Assembly: GCA_043764015.1 (NCBI GenBank)
Contig: JAYUKY010000067.1
Coordinates: forward strand, 1-44,985
Origin: JANYGM01 sp043764015
GTDB lineage: Bacteria > Bacteroidota > Bacteroidia > Cytophagales > Thermonemataceae
DNA length: 44,985 bases
Reading direction: 5' to 3'
Shown here: in pieces, positions 25,470 to 34,374 of the stretch
How the letters are laid out: each line of letters opens with the position of its first letter
How positions within the stretch are numbered: the first letter of the stretch is position 1
The notes under the pieces: generated by a model
Told to the model about the DNA's origin: nothing
Seen by the model: the letters and a program-made list of their open reading frames with translations, nothing else
Database searches by the model: none
Position numbers and translations under genes: made by a program

Positions 25470-27026
25470 TTATCTTCTTTTCTTCACTCTCACCCACGTA
25501 TCTAGGCTCTCGTATGCGTAAGCAATCACAGAAAAAGCTAAGAAAATACTTGCCAAAGTAGTAGAGAAAAACAAACAACTTGTTATCAAAATAGACATAA
25601 ATGCAACAACACCCATATTCCTAAAAACACTCATATAAATCAGAATGGGGCGTGTTTGGTCTAAAAGTGCCTTTGCTTTGCTGATATTATTAGCTATTTT
25701 TATCTCCAAACCTTTCAAACGTCTGCCCAAATTGAGGCGTATATCTTCATTTCCTTGTCCTGCACCTTGCAATACAATATTATGTACTTCTTCCTCTTTG
25801 TCATTAAAACTTCGTGCTAAACGTATCAAATTATCTATTTCTTCTGCTACTTTGCTATAACGCAAGCGAGAGGCAATCACAGAAAGGAAAAATAAGGCAC
25901 AAAACAGCGTTTGTATCATTACAAGCATAATGAGATTTTTTGGTCTGGTGAGGTTTTCCCATTTTCTGCCTGCATCTTCAATATTAAAAAGCAAAACATC
26001 ATTCATAAAAGCTACAGCATCGTCCCAAAAAAGAGCTATTTCAGTTGTTTGGAGCTTATAAATATTTTTTGTAGCAACTTTATCATAGCGTTTTCTATCA
26101 TTACGAGAAGAACTTATGCTAGTTGTATCTTTGCTATTATTAGGTAACTCCTTGAAATTCATAGCTTTTTTATCTTCCAAAACTTCCAAAGTTTCTACCA
26201 AACGACCATCTTGAATCTCTATATTTCCTTTTCTAATGTCGCTACGTTCTGAAAGTGTAATATTAAATCTTTCAGATGCAATAATAGATAAAAATGCAGA
26301 AAAAGCCAACGCCCCAAACATCACACTTTCCAAAATATACGCCTCTATGCGTATAGCTTCGTTGCGTATGCGCCCTTCAAGCTCTACAATTTGATTGTCA
26401 TTTCTGTCTATTTTAAAATCATATTCATTCAAGAATAAATTTTGAGAAATCTCTTCTTCACTCAATAAAACGGGTTTTTGATAAGAACGTTGAAAAAATT
26501 GTAACAACCATTTCCCTAATGTAGAAGTATTTTCTTGTGCTTCTTTTTCTAATAAAATGCCCTCTTCTGTACCTTTATAGGTAAAACTAATAGAAGAAAT
26601 ACCAATAATAAAAATTCCGTACATAAACATCACAATAATAGGCACAAAAAACTGTGAACCATCATCTTTAAAAGTGAAGTTTTTATAAAATTCTTGGTCT
26701 TTAATTACGTTTGTAATGATATAAACGACTGAAATAGTAGCAATTGCACGAAAAACAATAGAGATGATAGAAATTTTTTCTTCATACGTATTATTTTTAA
26801 TAAAAATGAATTTTTCTTTAAGTTTTTGGATATTATTGTACGCTAAAAAGAACGTAATTCCAGAGATAATAAGGTTTCCTAGTACAAAAATCCAAAAATC
26901 AGACTCCCCTTTTGTATGAGAAATGGAACGGTAAACACCCATAATTATCCAACGCAAGAAAAAATCCAACACGAAAGGCAAATAATAAAATTCTAATATG
27001 TGTGGTTGCTCTTTGATAACTTTCAT
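25470..27026 (-). CDS. Large membrane protein of unknown function
   Basis: 518 residues. Four hydrophobic segments in the first 155 residues (about 13-35, 46-63, 85-106, 128-150), a polar domain, a segment near 230-245, a second polar domain with SSSRNDRKRYDK, another membrane segment near 375-390 and a final hydrophobic stretch near 470-500. No signature of a transporter, kinase or peptidase was found. It follows the thioesterase gene by 81 bp in the same direction; the gap holds TTGGTGTT-N10-AACACCAA (27056-27081). Probably a lineage-specific inner-membrane protein. Confidence 0.7.
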   Translation of the reverse strand: MKVIKEQPHILEFYYLPFVLDFFLRWIIMGVYRSISHTKGESDFWIFVLGNLIISGITFFLAYNNIQKLKEKFIFIKNNTYEEKISIISIVFRAIATISVVYIITNVIKDQEFYKNFTFKDDGSQFFVPIIVMFMYGIFIIGISSISFTYKGTEEGILLEKEAQENTSTLGKWLLQFFQRSYQKPVLLSEEEISQNLFLNEYDFKIDRNDNQIVELEGRIRNEAIRIEAYILESVMFGALAFSAFLSIIASERFNITLSERSDIRKGNIEIQDGRLVETLEVLEDKKAMNFKELPNNSKDTTSISSSRNDRKRYDKVATKNIYKLQTTEIALFWDDAVAFMNDVLLFNIEDAGRKWENLTRPKNLIMLVMIQTLFCALFFLSVIASRLRYSKVAEEIDNLIRLARSFNDKEEEVHNIVLQGAGQGNEDIRLNLGRRLKGLEIKIANNISKAKALLDQTRPILIYMSVFRNMGVVAFMSILITSCLFFSTTLASIFLAFSVIAYAYESLDTWVRVKKRR

Positions 27027-27107
27027 ATTTTATGTTTTTGTAATTTAATTCGTTGTTGGTGTTGCTGCGCTAAAACACCAAACAGCGGCAGTTTTTGTAA
27101 ATAATTT

Positions 27108-27518
27108 TTATTTATTAAAATATTTCTCTAAAAGATTGGTCATTGTATCTGGGCAACGAACTGGGCGCATAGTTTGCGTACTTACAAACACCAAAAGTGT
27201 ATAACCAATGTGTAAAAGTGTGTTTTCCTCGTTATAAATTTCATAATCAAAGCGCATACGAGCTGTTGGCAACTCTTCCACACGCACACGTATACGAAGC
27301 AAATCATCATAACGAGCAGGACGAATAAACTTAGAGTAATTTTCCAAAACAGGCATCATAACGCCTTCTTGTTCAAGCTGTTTGTAGCTATAACCCAAAT
27401 TGCGCAAGGCTTCCACACGTGCTACCTCAAAATAAGTGGCATAATTGCCATAATAAACGTATTGCATTTGGTCAGTTTCTGCATAACGTACACGCAAATT
27501 TAATTCGTAAACATACAT
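27108..27518 (-). CDS. Hotdog-fold acyl-CoA thioesterase (4HBT/YbgC type)
   Basis: 136 residues, the standard length. The active-site region is VRYAETDQMQYVYYGNYATYFEVAR with Asp16 as the catalytic acid; RYDDLLRIRVRVEELPTARMRFDYEI forms the long hotdog strands. It hydrolyses acyl-CoA thioesters; exact substrate unknown. In the same direction as the membrane protein downstream, and divergent from tilS across 64 bp. Confidence 0.9.
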   Translation of the reverse strand: MYVYELNLRVRYAETDQMQYVYYGNYATYFEVARVEALRNLGYSYKQLEQEGVMMPVLENYSKFIRPARYDDLLRIRVRVEELPTARMRFDYEIYNEENTLLHIGYTLLVFVSTQTMRPVRCPDTMTNLLEKYFNK

Positions 27519-27582
27519 AAAAATCCTAAATTATTGATAACTTTGCTAAAATTCTATTTATTTAATTTTCTATCTTTAGATT

Positions 27583-28995
27583 TTGAAAAAATCTTTCTTG
27601 CAATTCTGCCACAAATATACGCTTTTTAACGAAAAAGACAAAATATTACTTGCCATTAGCGGAGGTGTTGATTCCTGCGTTTTGGCACATATTTTCTATG
27701 AAAATAGCTTAAATTTTGCGTTGGCGCATTGTAATTTTGATTTGCGTGGAGAAGAAGCTCAAAAAGACGCTTTGCACGTCAAAAATCTTGCTCACAAGTA
27801 CGGAGTAGCATTTTTTGAAGCAAAATTTGATACAAAAAAATACGCAGAAGACAAACAAATCTCTATTCAAATGGCAGCACGTGAGTTGCGTTATGAGTGG
27901 TTTGAGAAAATACGACAAGAAAATGAGTTTTCTTACATAACAACAGCGCATCATCAAAATGACAACCTAGAAACAGCCTTATTTAATTTTACAAAAGGTA
28001 CAGGAATAGCAGGACTTAGAGGTATTTTGCCAAAAACAGGCAAAATTATTCGTCCCTTGCTTTTTGCCAAAAGAGAAGAAATAGAAACGTATGCTACTGA
28101 TAATGAGTTAGTTTGGAGAGAAGATGTTTCTAATAAAGTAGATAAATATGCCCGAAATTTGATAAGAAACCAAGTTGTGCCACTTCTCAAGAAAATAAAC
28201 CCCAATATAGAAAATACTTTTGAAATAACTGCCAAAAAGATGCAAGCTTTAGAGGATATTTTAAAAGTGCAAATAACTGATTTTGAAGAAATTAACAAAA
28301 AATATTATCAAGAAAAAGCAATAGAAAGTAAGCAGAAATATTTTCTTATTGATACAGATTTTGTGCAAAATATTGCCTTAGAACTACTGAAAGCAAAAGC
28401 AGGTGGAGAACTTATTTTGTATGAAACAATTAAAAAATATGATTTTTCTTACAACCAAACTTTGCAGATTTGGGCGCAAAATGACAAACAAAATACTATT
28501 TCTGGACAACAGTATTTTTCTCAAACGCATAGTATAACGCAAAATAGAGGAGATTTGATCATTACGCAAATAAAAAATGAATTTCTACAAATCTTTGGTA
28601 ATCAAAATTTTATAGAAAATAATGAAGATAAGCAAAACTTTTGCTATGAAAATGAATTTTTTAGGCTAGATTTTCGTACTTTTGAGAGGGAAGAACTAAC
28701 AACACTAAAAATGCTTTTTGATGAGATTATTGTGGATTTTGAAAAGGTTGTTTTTCCATTGAAAATGCGTTTTTGGGAGAATGGAGATGCTTTTTATCCG
28801 TTGGGAATGAATGGAAAGAAAAAAATAAGTGATTTGCTCATCAATGAAAAAGTACCTTTAAGTAGTAAAAAAAATGTTTTTTTATTGCTTTCAGCAGAAA
28901 AAATTATGTGGGTGGTAGGAATAAGAGCAGATAATAGGTTTAAAATAAGTACAGAAACTAAGAAAATATTACATATAAAAATAACAAAAAAATAG
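27583..28995 (+). CDS. tilS: tRNA(Ile)-lysidine synthetase
   Basis: 470 residues. The PP-loop motif is SGGVDS (26-31), followed by DLRGEEAQKDA and TAHHQNDNLET, all typical of TilS; the C-terminal domain with MRFWENGDAFYPLGMNGKKKISDLLINEK is the family's second landmark. It converts the wobble cytidine of tRNA-Ile(CAU) to lysidine using lysine and ATP, and is essential in nearly all bacteria. The start is TTG at 27583: no ATG occurs in frame until about residue 90, past the catalytic motif. TATCTTTAG just upstream is close to a -7 box. Confidence 0.93.
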   Translation: MKKSFLQFCHKYTLFNEKDKILLAISGGVDSCVLAHIFYENSLNFALAHCNFDLRGEEAQKDALHVKNLAHKYGVAFFEAKFDTKKYAEDKQISIQMAARELRYEWFEKIRQENEFSYITTAHHQNDNLETALFNFTKGTGIAGLRGILPKTGKIIRPLLFAKREEIETYATDNELVWREDVSNKVDKYARNLIRNQVVPLLKKINPNIENTFEITAKKMQALEDILKVQITDFEEINKKYYQEKAIESKQKYFLIDTDFVQNIALELLKAKAGGELILYETIKKYDFSYNQTLQIWAQNDKQNTISGQQYFSQTHSITQNRGDLIITQIKNEFLQIFGNQNFIENNEDKQNFCYENEFFRLDFRTFEREELTTLKMLFDEIIVDFEKVVFPLKMRFWENGDAFYPLGMNGKKKISDLLINEKVPLSSKKNVFLLLSAEKIMWVVGIRADNRFKISTETKKILHIKITKK

Positions 28996-29016
28996 ATCAT
29001 AAAAAATACAAAATAA

Positions 29017-29484
29017 ATGAAAAATATAAAAATAATTACCTTATTGCTTTTTTGTTTTGTAATAACTTCATTATCAGCACAAAACAATAGCGAAATCCTT
29101 CTAAAATTAGACGGTATGCAAAAACAAGTGGATATGCGCTTTGATTTGATGCAAAAACAAACAGATATACGTTTTGATGGTATGCAAAAACAGTTTGATG
29201 CTATGCAAAAGCAGTTAGATGTACGCTTTGAGGCGGCTGATAAGAAAAATGATATGTTATTTTATGTGATGATTACTATATTAGTGGGCATTTTTGGACT
29301 GATTGGTTTTGTTGTTTGGGATAGACAAGCATCTTTAAAACCTATTGAAAAAGGAAATAAAGAACTTGCAGATGAGCTTTTGAAAGTAAAAGAGATTAGT
29401 AAAAAATATGAAGGTATTTTTAAGAGAATGGGTGAAGTTGAACCCCGTTTTGCTGAGATTTTTAGGAATGCAGGAATATTGTAA
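29017..29484 (+). CDS. Exported coiled-coil protein with one membrane helix
   Basis: 155 residues. Signal peptide (MKNIKIITLLLFCFVITSLS, cleavage near AQ), then repeats of MQKQ-D-RFD (residues about 34-72: DGMQKQVDMRFD, LMQKQTDIRFD, GMQKQFDAMQKQLDVRF) predicted to form a coiled coil. A transmembrane helix lies at about 81-101, followed by a charged C-terminal part. It resembles short coiled-coil membrane proteins found beside nucleotidyltransferase genes, but I recognise no named family. It starts 21 bp after tilS and ends 56 bp before the MNT gene. Confidence 0.65.
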   Translation: MKNIKIITLLLFCFVITSLSAQNNSEILLKLDGMQKQVDMRFDLMQKQTDIRFDGMQKQFDAMQKQLDVRFEAADKKNDMLFYVMITILVGIFGLIGFVVWDRQASLKPIEKGNKELADELLKVKEISKKYEGIFKRMGEVEPRFAEIFRNAGIL

Positions 29485-29540
29485 GAAGCAATATTAGTAA
29501 TTAACTAAAACATTATCAATAGTTTAAAACAAAAAATAAA

Positions 29541-29837
29541 ATGAATTTAACTACTTTTAGGCTCAATCAAATAAGAGAATATTTGAAAAACCAGCCTGTT
29601 TTGAAAGCCTATATTTTTGGCTCGTATGCACGCAAAATGGAAGAAAACCAAAGCGACATAGATATTTTGATAGAAATGGACTACTCACAAATGATTGGCT
29701 TGCATTTTATCCAAATAAGATTAGATTTGGAGCAAATTCTGCACAAAAAAGTGGATTTGGTCTGTATTGATGCGCTTTCTGACTATATCAGACCTTTTGT
29801 AGAGCAAGAAAGAGAACTGATTTATGAAAAAGCCTAA
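29541..29837 (+). CDS. MNT-type minimal nucleotidyltransferase (antitoxin-like)
   Basis: 98 residues with the full MNT motif GS-x10-D-x-D: G27-S28, D39, D41, and a third acidic residue D72 in KKVDLVC. In characterised MNT-HEPN pairs (MntA/HepT) the MNT protein neutralises the HEPN ribonuclease by adding AMP to a tyrosine in its active site. Here it is followed 45 bp later by a HEPN-like gene whose motif is altered. Confidence 0.85.
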   Translation: MNLTTFRLNQIREYLKNQPVLKAYIFGSYARKMEENQSDIDILIEMDYSQMIGLHFIQIRLDLEQILHKKVDLVCIDALSDYIRPFVEQERELIYEKA

Positions 29838-29882
29838 GATTAAGCCTAAAATAACTTTTATAAAAATATTACTCCTAAATTT

Positions 29883-30233
29883 ATGAGAAAATACACCAGC
29901 GACCAAGTACGTGTAAGCCTTATTACTGACGCACTTACGGAAATAGAAAATTATTTGCAAAGCATTGATTTTGAAGTGTTTAACGGAAAGTCTATTTTGC
30001 GTTATGCCTGCATCAAACAGCTAGAACTTGTGGGCAATCTTTGTGAGGAAATAACAGATGAAACCAAATTTGATTTTCCAAAGGTGGAATGGAAGCAATT
30101 GAGTGAGTTAAATAGGCTTTTTGCTCACGAATCTTTGGTAATTAGTAATATTATTTTGTGGGAAATAATTACTAAAAATCTGATTAACACAAAGAAACAG
30201 TTTAACATTATTTTGTCTGAAATCCAGTCTTAA
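29883..30233 (+). CDS. HEPN-domain protein paired with MNT, with a degenerate active-site motif
   Basis: 116 residues, all-helical, typical size and position of HepT-like proteins. The usual toxin motif is RNxxxHxY; here the equivalent segment is L76-N-R-L-F-A-H82-E-S84. The Arg-Asn order is reversed, and the tyrosine that MntA AMPylates is serine. The histidine is kept. The protein may be a non-toxic homolog, a divergent nuclease or a scaffold. The assignment rests on the helix pattern, IKQLELVGNLCEEI and its pairing with the MNT gene. Confidence 0.7.
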   Translation: MRKYTSDQVRVSLITDALTEIENYLQSIDFEVFNGKSILRYACIKQLELVGNLCEEITDETKFDFPKVEWKQLSELNRLFAHESLVISNIILWEIITKNLINTKKQFNIILSEIQS

Positions 30234-30268
30234 ATTCTTGTGTTACATTAGAAACATTTAATACAATT

Positions 30269-30796
30269 ATGAAAATTTACAACCCTTTTAAGAAAAATTT
30301 TAGCAAGCAAGAATTAGATGCTTTTGAGTTTTTGGCAAATGTAAGTTATTTCTCAAAATTTACGGAAGGAGAGTTTGAAGATATTTTCCCTTACCTACAT
30401 TTACGCACTTATAAGCGAAATGAAGTAGTTTTTTTTAGAAATGATCCAAGTCAAGCCGCTTATATCATCAAAACAGGCAAAATAGAGATAAATTTGGATA
30501 TTAAGGATATTTTTGAAGTGGTAGAAACCGTAAAAAGTGGCGACATCATTGGTGAAGGTGCTTTTTTGCCAAAAAAACGCAGAAAATTTAATGCTATTGT
30601 AACCTCTGACGACTGCGAAATATATGTTTTTCCACAAGTAAGTATTTTTGAAATATTCCACAAATATCCCAACATTAAGACAAAAGTATTAGAAGTTTAT
30701 GCCCATAATTTGGAGAAAAAAATGGAAAATATCCTAAAATCTTACAGAGAAAATCACGGCTTTTTTGAACTTTCACAGGCGTTTCAAAACCTATAA
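30269..30796 (+). CDS. Cyclic nucleotide-binding domain protein without an output domain
   Basis: 175 residues. The cNMP-binding beta-roll spans about 25-140: YKRNEVVFFRNDPSQAAYIIKTGKIEINL and the phosphate-binding cassette GDIIGEGAF (91-99, Glu96). The arginine usually found a few residues later (RSA/RTA) is replaced by a lysine/arginine-rich stretch PKKRRKFNA, so nucleotide binding may be weakened or altered. There is no helix-turn-helix after the domain, unlike CRP/FNR regulators. Start is 35 bp after the HEPN-like gene, possibly the same transcript. Confidence 0.82.
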   Translation: MKIYNPFKKNFSKQELDAFEFLANVSYFSKFTEGEFEDIFPYLHLRTYKRNEVVFFRNDPSQAAYIIKTGKIEINLDIKDIFEVVETVKSGDIIGEGAFLPKKRRKFNAIVTSDDCEIYVFPQVSIFEIFHKYPNIKTKVLEVYAHNLEKKMENILKSYRENHGFFELSQAFQNL

Positions 30797-30800
30797 TTCA

Positions 30801-30842
30801 ATTACGAATTATCAATTACGAATTATCAATTACGAATTACGT
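30801..30842 (+). repeat. Heptamer array, 6 units of ATTACGA/ATTATCA
   Basis: Six units alternate attacga, attatca, attacga, attatca, attacga, attacgt. They begin five bases after the stop of the cNMP-binding gene and end 52 bp before bshC. Confidence 0.95.
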
Positions 30843-30894
30843 TTTTTGATAATTTTTTTTAATAACTTACATTAATTAACTATATTAAAAATAA

Positions 30895-32586
30895 ATGTAT
30901 CAAAAAACAAGTATAGATTTTGCTAAAACGCATCAATTTGAAGATATTTTTTTGGATTATGTGGCACAAAAAGAGCAATTAAAGGAGTTTTATGAACTTT
31001 TCCCCACTATAGAAAACTTCAAAACACAAATAGATAAATATCTTCAAAATGCTGAAAAACCAGGTGAAGCACTAGATTTTGATAGAGCAAACCTGACCCA
31101 AACCTTACACACACAATATGCCACACTTGCCACAGATGCAAAAAAACAAAATATTTTTTTTGAATTGGATAAGAAAGTTATTGAAAACATTGATTTAATA
31201 CCCAATAATAATACTTTTTTTATCACAACTGGACATCAACTGAATATTTTTTCTGGGCAAATGTATTTTATTTTTAAGATAATAACAGCAATTAAAACCG
31301 CTGAAATCCTAAAAAAATCATATCCTGATTATAATTTTATTCCTGTTTATTGGTTGGCAAGTGAAGACCACGACTTTGAAGAAATAGCCTCATTTTCGCT
31401 TTTTGGAAAGAAATACACTTGGGAAAGTGAGCAAAAAGGTGCAGTTGGGCGAATGAATACACAAGGAATAGAGAAAATTTTAGCACAACTTCCAAAAGAA
31501 ATTCTTGGAAAAGTGCCATTTTTTGCTGATGCCTACAAACTTCCTACACTTGCACAAGCGACCACTTATTTTGTAAATGCCCTTTTTGGTGAGTATGGGC
31601 TTGTTTGCCTTGATGCTGACAATGAAATACTCAAAAAACAATTTGCCAAAATAGCAAAAGATGAGTTGCTGCATCAACATAGTGCGCAGGAAATTACCAA
31701 AACATCTGCAAATCTTACATCAAAAAATTATAAAGCGCAAATCACGCCACGACCAATAAATTTGTTTTATTTAGATAACAATTCTGGTAAGAACTTACGT
31801 GAGCGTATTGTGCGAGATGAAAAAGACACTAATAAATGGCAAGTTTTAAATACGAATATTACTTTTGATGAAATACAATTAGAGGAACTAGTCAAACAAA
31901 ACCCTGAAAAAATTAGCCCAAATGTTGCTTTACGCCCTGTTTATCAGCAAATTTTGTTGCCAAACCTTGCGTATATAGGCGGACCTGGTGAGCTTGCATA
32001 TTGGTTGCAACTCAAAGATATGTTTGATTTTCACCAAAAAAATACTGATAATAGGGCTATTTTTCCTATTTTGATGCCACGAAATTTTGCACTAATTGTT
32101 ACAACTGCTAATCAGAAAAAATTGGATAAATTGGGGCTTTTAGTGGCGGATATGTTTGAAAATGAAGTTTCTTTGAAGAAAAAATACTTAGAAAAAAATA
32201 CTGATGGTGTTTTTTCTATGGAAAATGAATACAAACAAATTGCCGAAATATTCAAAAATCTTACATCAAAAATAGGAAAAATAGATAAAACATTGGAATC
32301 TAGCGTTTTAGCAGAAGAACAAAAAGTGCTAAAAAGTCTGGAAAACCTAGAAAAACGTACTCAAAAAGCACAAGAACGCACACAGGAAACACAACTTTTA
32401 CAGGTTTTGGCACTTAAAGAGAAGTTTTTTCCAAACGGTAGTTTGCAAGAACGTACAGAAAATTTCCTTAATTTTTATGTCAATAATCCGAGTTTTATTG
32501 CTGATTTGATGGAATTATTTGAGCCTTTTGATAATAAATTTAGTGTTTTAACGGAAATAACAACCCCTAACCCCAAAGGAGAATAA
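30895..32586 (+). CDS. bshC: Bacillithiol biosynthesis cysteine-adding enzyme
   Basis: 563 residues, close to the usual 530-550. Adds cysteine to glucosaminyl-malate in the last step of bacillithiol synthesis, the main low-molecular-weight thiol of many Bacteroidota and Firmicutes. Family landmarks are TTGHQLNIFSGQMYFIFK (111-128), PVYWLASEDHDFEEI (150-164), YIGGPGELAYWLQLK and the coiled-coil region near 440-510 before the C-terminal part. No bshA or bshB lies in the window. Short gap (33 bp) to the cyclo-ligase gene. Confidence 0.92.
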   Translation: MYQKTSIDFAKTHQFEDIFLDYVAQKEQLKEFYELFPTIENFKTQIDKYLQNAEKPGEALDFDRANLTQTLHTQYATLATDAKKQNIFFELDKKVIENIDLIPNNNTFFITTGHQLNIFSGQMYFIFKIITAIKTAEILKKSYPDYNFIPVYWLASEDHDFEEIASFSLFGKKYTWESEQKGAVGRMNTQGIEKILAQLPKEILGKVPFFADAYKLPTLAQATTYFVNALFGEYGLVCLDADNEILKKQFAKIAKDELLHQHSAQEITKTSANLTSKNYKAQITPRPINLFYLDNNSGKNLRERIVRDEKDTNKWQVLNTNITFDEIQLEELVKQNPEKISPNVALRPVYQQILLPNLAYIGGPGELAYWLQLKDMFDFHQKNTDNRAIFPILMPRNFALIVTTANQKKLDKLGLLVADMFENEVSLKKKYLEKNTDGVFSMENEYKQIAEIFKNLTSKIGKIDKTLESSVLAEEQKVLKSLENLEKRTQKAQERTQETQLLQVLALKEKFFPNGSLQERTENFLNFYVNNPSFIADLMELFEPFDNKFSVLTEITTPNPKGE

Positions 32587-32619
32587 TACAAAAAAACACA
32601 GAAATATATTTAGTGCAAA

Positions 32620-33219
32620 ATGACCAAAACAGAAATTCGTAAAATATTTTTGGAAAGACGAAAAAACCTCTCTAAGTGCCAGCAAGATAATATTAGTGAG
32701 GCAATAGCCACCAATTTTTTTAGTTTTTTATCAAAAAAACTAAAAGAAAATTCTATTATAAAATACATACATATTTTTTTACCTATCACTTCTAAAAATG
32801 AAATTGATACATTTCTGATTATTAGAAAAATACAAAAAGAATATCCAGAAATAAAGCTAGTCGTACCAAAAGTAAATCTTTCTATAATGCAAATGGAGAA
32901 TTATCTTTTAGAAGATAACTCTATTTTGAAACCAAATAAATGGAATATTTTAGAAATTGAAAATGGCAAAAAAATGAATAATTCAGTAATTGATATAGTT
33001 TTATTGCCTTTGCTGGCTTTTGACAAAAATGGTTTTAGGGTTGGTTATGGAAAAGGGTTTTATGATAAATTCTTAGAACAATGCTACCAAGAAGGAAACA
33101 AAAACATCATTAAAATTGGACTTTCATCTGAAAATAATACTGTTTTTATTGATGATTTAGACGAATTTGACCAAAAAATGGATTTTTGTATCACGCCTAT
33201 TTGTATTATAACATTTTAG
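32620..33219 (+). CDS. 5-formyltetrahydrofolate cyclo-ligase
   Basis: 199 residues. ATP-dependent conversion of 5-formyl-THF to 5,10-methenyl-THF. Landmarks are the N-terminal R-R/K pattern in IRKIFLERRKNLS, FLPITSKNEIDT (substrate pocket) and GFRVGYGKGFYDKFL (139-153), the ATP/phosphate-binding signature. Likely co-transcribed with bshC. Confidence 0.92.
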   Translation: MTKTEIRKIFLERRKNLSKCQQDNISEAIATNFFSFLSKKLKENSIIKYIHIFLPITSKNEIDTFLIIRKIQKEYPEIKLVVPKVNLSIMQMENYLLEDNSILKPNKWNILEIENGKKMNNSVIDIVLLPLLAFDKNGFRVGYGKGFYDKFLEQCYQEGNKNIIKIGLSSENNTVFIDDLDEFDQKMDFCITPICIITF

Positions 33220-33235
33220 AAAAAATACAAAACCC

Positions 33236-33273
33236 AAAAAGCCGTTCATTTTATAAGAATGAACGGCTTTTAC
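33236..33273. terminator. Bidirectional terminator between cyclo-ligase and DUF4397 genes
   Basis: AAAAGCCGTTCATT (33237-33250) pairs exactly with AATGAACGGCTTTT (33258-33271), with an extra A before the stem and T-A after it. Both flanking genes converge here. Confidence 0.85.
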
Positions 33274-33300
33274 TTTGTATCAATAAATTATTATTGATAC

Positions 33301-34233
33301 TTAGTTGTTTTGAATAACTTTTACACCAAAACTAGGTGTTCCAGGTATTCCTACTGCCACAAGTGTATAGGCTTTCGTCATATCAACTGTAACTGAAGGA
33401 ATAGTAAAAAGCACGGCATTAGGAGAGGCATTATTTTGTACTTGTATGTTTTTAAGCACCAGTTTGTTATCTGTGGGAGCCGTAGTAGGTACAGCTAGAG
33501 TATTTGTAGAATTTACTTTGTAAACAATATTTGTAAAAGCAGTAAAATTGGTAAGTAATACCGTATTGTCCGTTTGTTCTACTGACCCAATAACAACCCT
33601 TACTGCAGGCGCACCAACTGCCAAATGTACTAAGCGTAGTTTAACTTGTCTTGCAGTAGCAGGCGCAGTAAAATCAAGTAAAGTGTTATCATTGAGTATA
33701 AAATCTAACAAAGGACCTCCAATATCTGTACTTCTTCCGCTTTGTATATTATTTGGACGAGTAGTTGCATCTGTATAAAATGCAGAATAAGAAACTCCAG
33801 CAGCAGCATTGAAATTACCTGTACCCATTACAGATGGCGTGGTTGGTGTGGCAACTGTGCTAGAACGAAAAGCGACATCTTTAATATCCCTCGTAATACC
33901 ATCAAGACCAGTATATCTAAATAATATTTTTGTCATATCTGCTACAGTTGTGTTAATACGTGTGTTGCTTACCACATTTACTGTAGTATAAGGACTATCT
34001 TGTCCAAAAGTAAGCGTATTCGTAAGACCTGCTGGAACAAGCACATTGTTGATAAAAAACTTCATCTCAGGAGAATCTGGAGAAGCGTGAACGAACTTTA
34101 TTCTTGCTGTTTGAGCCACAGGCAAAGTTGCTGCTGTTGTGTTTGGCTCTGGGTAATCTGTTTTTTTGTCGCAAGCCGTGATGATAGTTCCTGCAAGGAG
34201 CATCATTAGGGTTGTTTTGATGATATTTTTCAT
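33301..34233 (-). CDS. DUF4397-domain lipoprotein
   Basis: 310 residues. Lipobox ITAC with Cys21 after a signal helix. After a Thr/Pro-rich linker, ARIKFVHASPDSPEMKFFINN (about 43-63) is the start of a DUF4397 beta-sandwich; VKLRLVHLAVGAPAVRVVIG (about 198-217) looks like a second related unit. DUF4397 proteins are common surface or periplasmic proteins of unknown function. It lies directly downstream of an Oar-like TonB receptor in the same direction, separated by a heptamer hairpin, and may be a surface partner of that receptor. Confidence 0.85.
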   Translation of the reverse strand: MKNIIKTTLMMLLAGTIITACDKKTDYPEPNTTAATLPVAQTARIKFVHASPDSPEMKFFINNVLVPAGLTNTLTFGQDSPYTTVNVVSNTRINTTVADMTKILFRYTGLDGITRDIKDVAFRSSTVATPTTPSVMGTGNFNAAAGVSYSAFYTDATTRPNNIQSGRSTDIGGPLLDFILNDNTLLDFTAPATARQVKLRLVHLAVGAPAVRVVIGSVEQTDNTVLLTNFTAFTNIVYKVNSTNTLAVPTTAPTDNKLVLKNIQVQNNASPNAVLFTIPSVTVDMTKAYTLVAVGIPGTPSFGVKVIQNN

Positions 34234-34254
34234 TTGAATATTGAATTAAAATTT

Positions 34255-34372
34255 GAGTTGTGAATTTTGAGTTATGAGTTGTGAGTTATAGATTGCGAAT
34301 AAAATACAATTAAATAGTTCTATTATCTATTTCTTGTATTAACTCACAATTCATAACTCACAACTCAAAACT
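34255..34372. repeat. Heptamer hairpin, GAGTTGT type
   Basis: Left arm 34255-34289 (gagttgt, gaatttt, gagttat, gagttgt, gagttat), a central part with AAAATACAA and TTGTATT, and right arm 34341-34372 (aactcac, aattcat, aactcac, aactcaa). The arms are complementary and share the GAGTTRT unit. It fills the gap between the Oar-like receptor and the DUF4397 lipoprotein and ends two bases before the receptor stop codon. Confidence 0.9.
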
Positions 34373-34374
34373 AT

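Noticed and set aside
30801..30842. Tandem repeats considered as a CRISPR array
   Set aside because: Units are 7 bp with no spacers and no cas genes; these are simple heptamer arrays.
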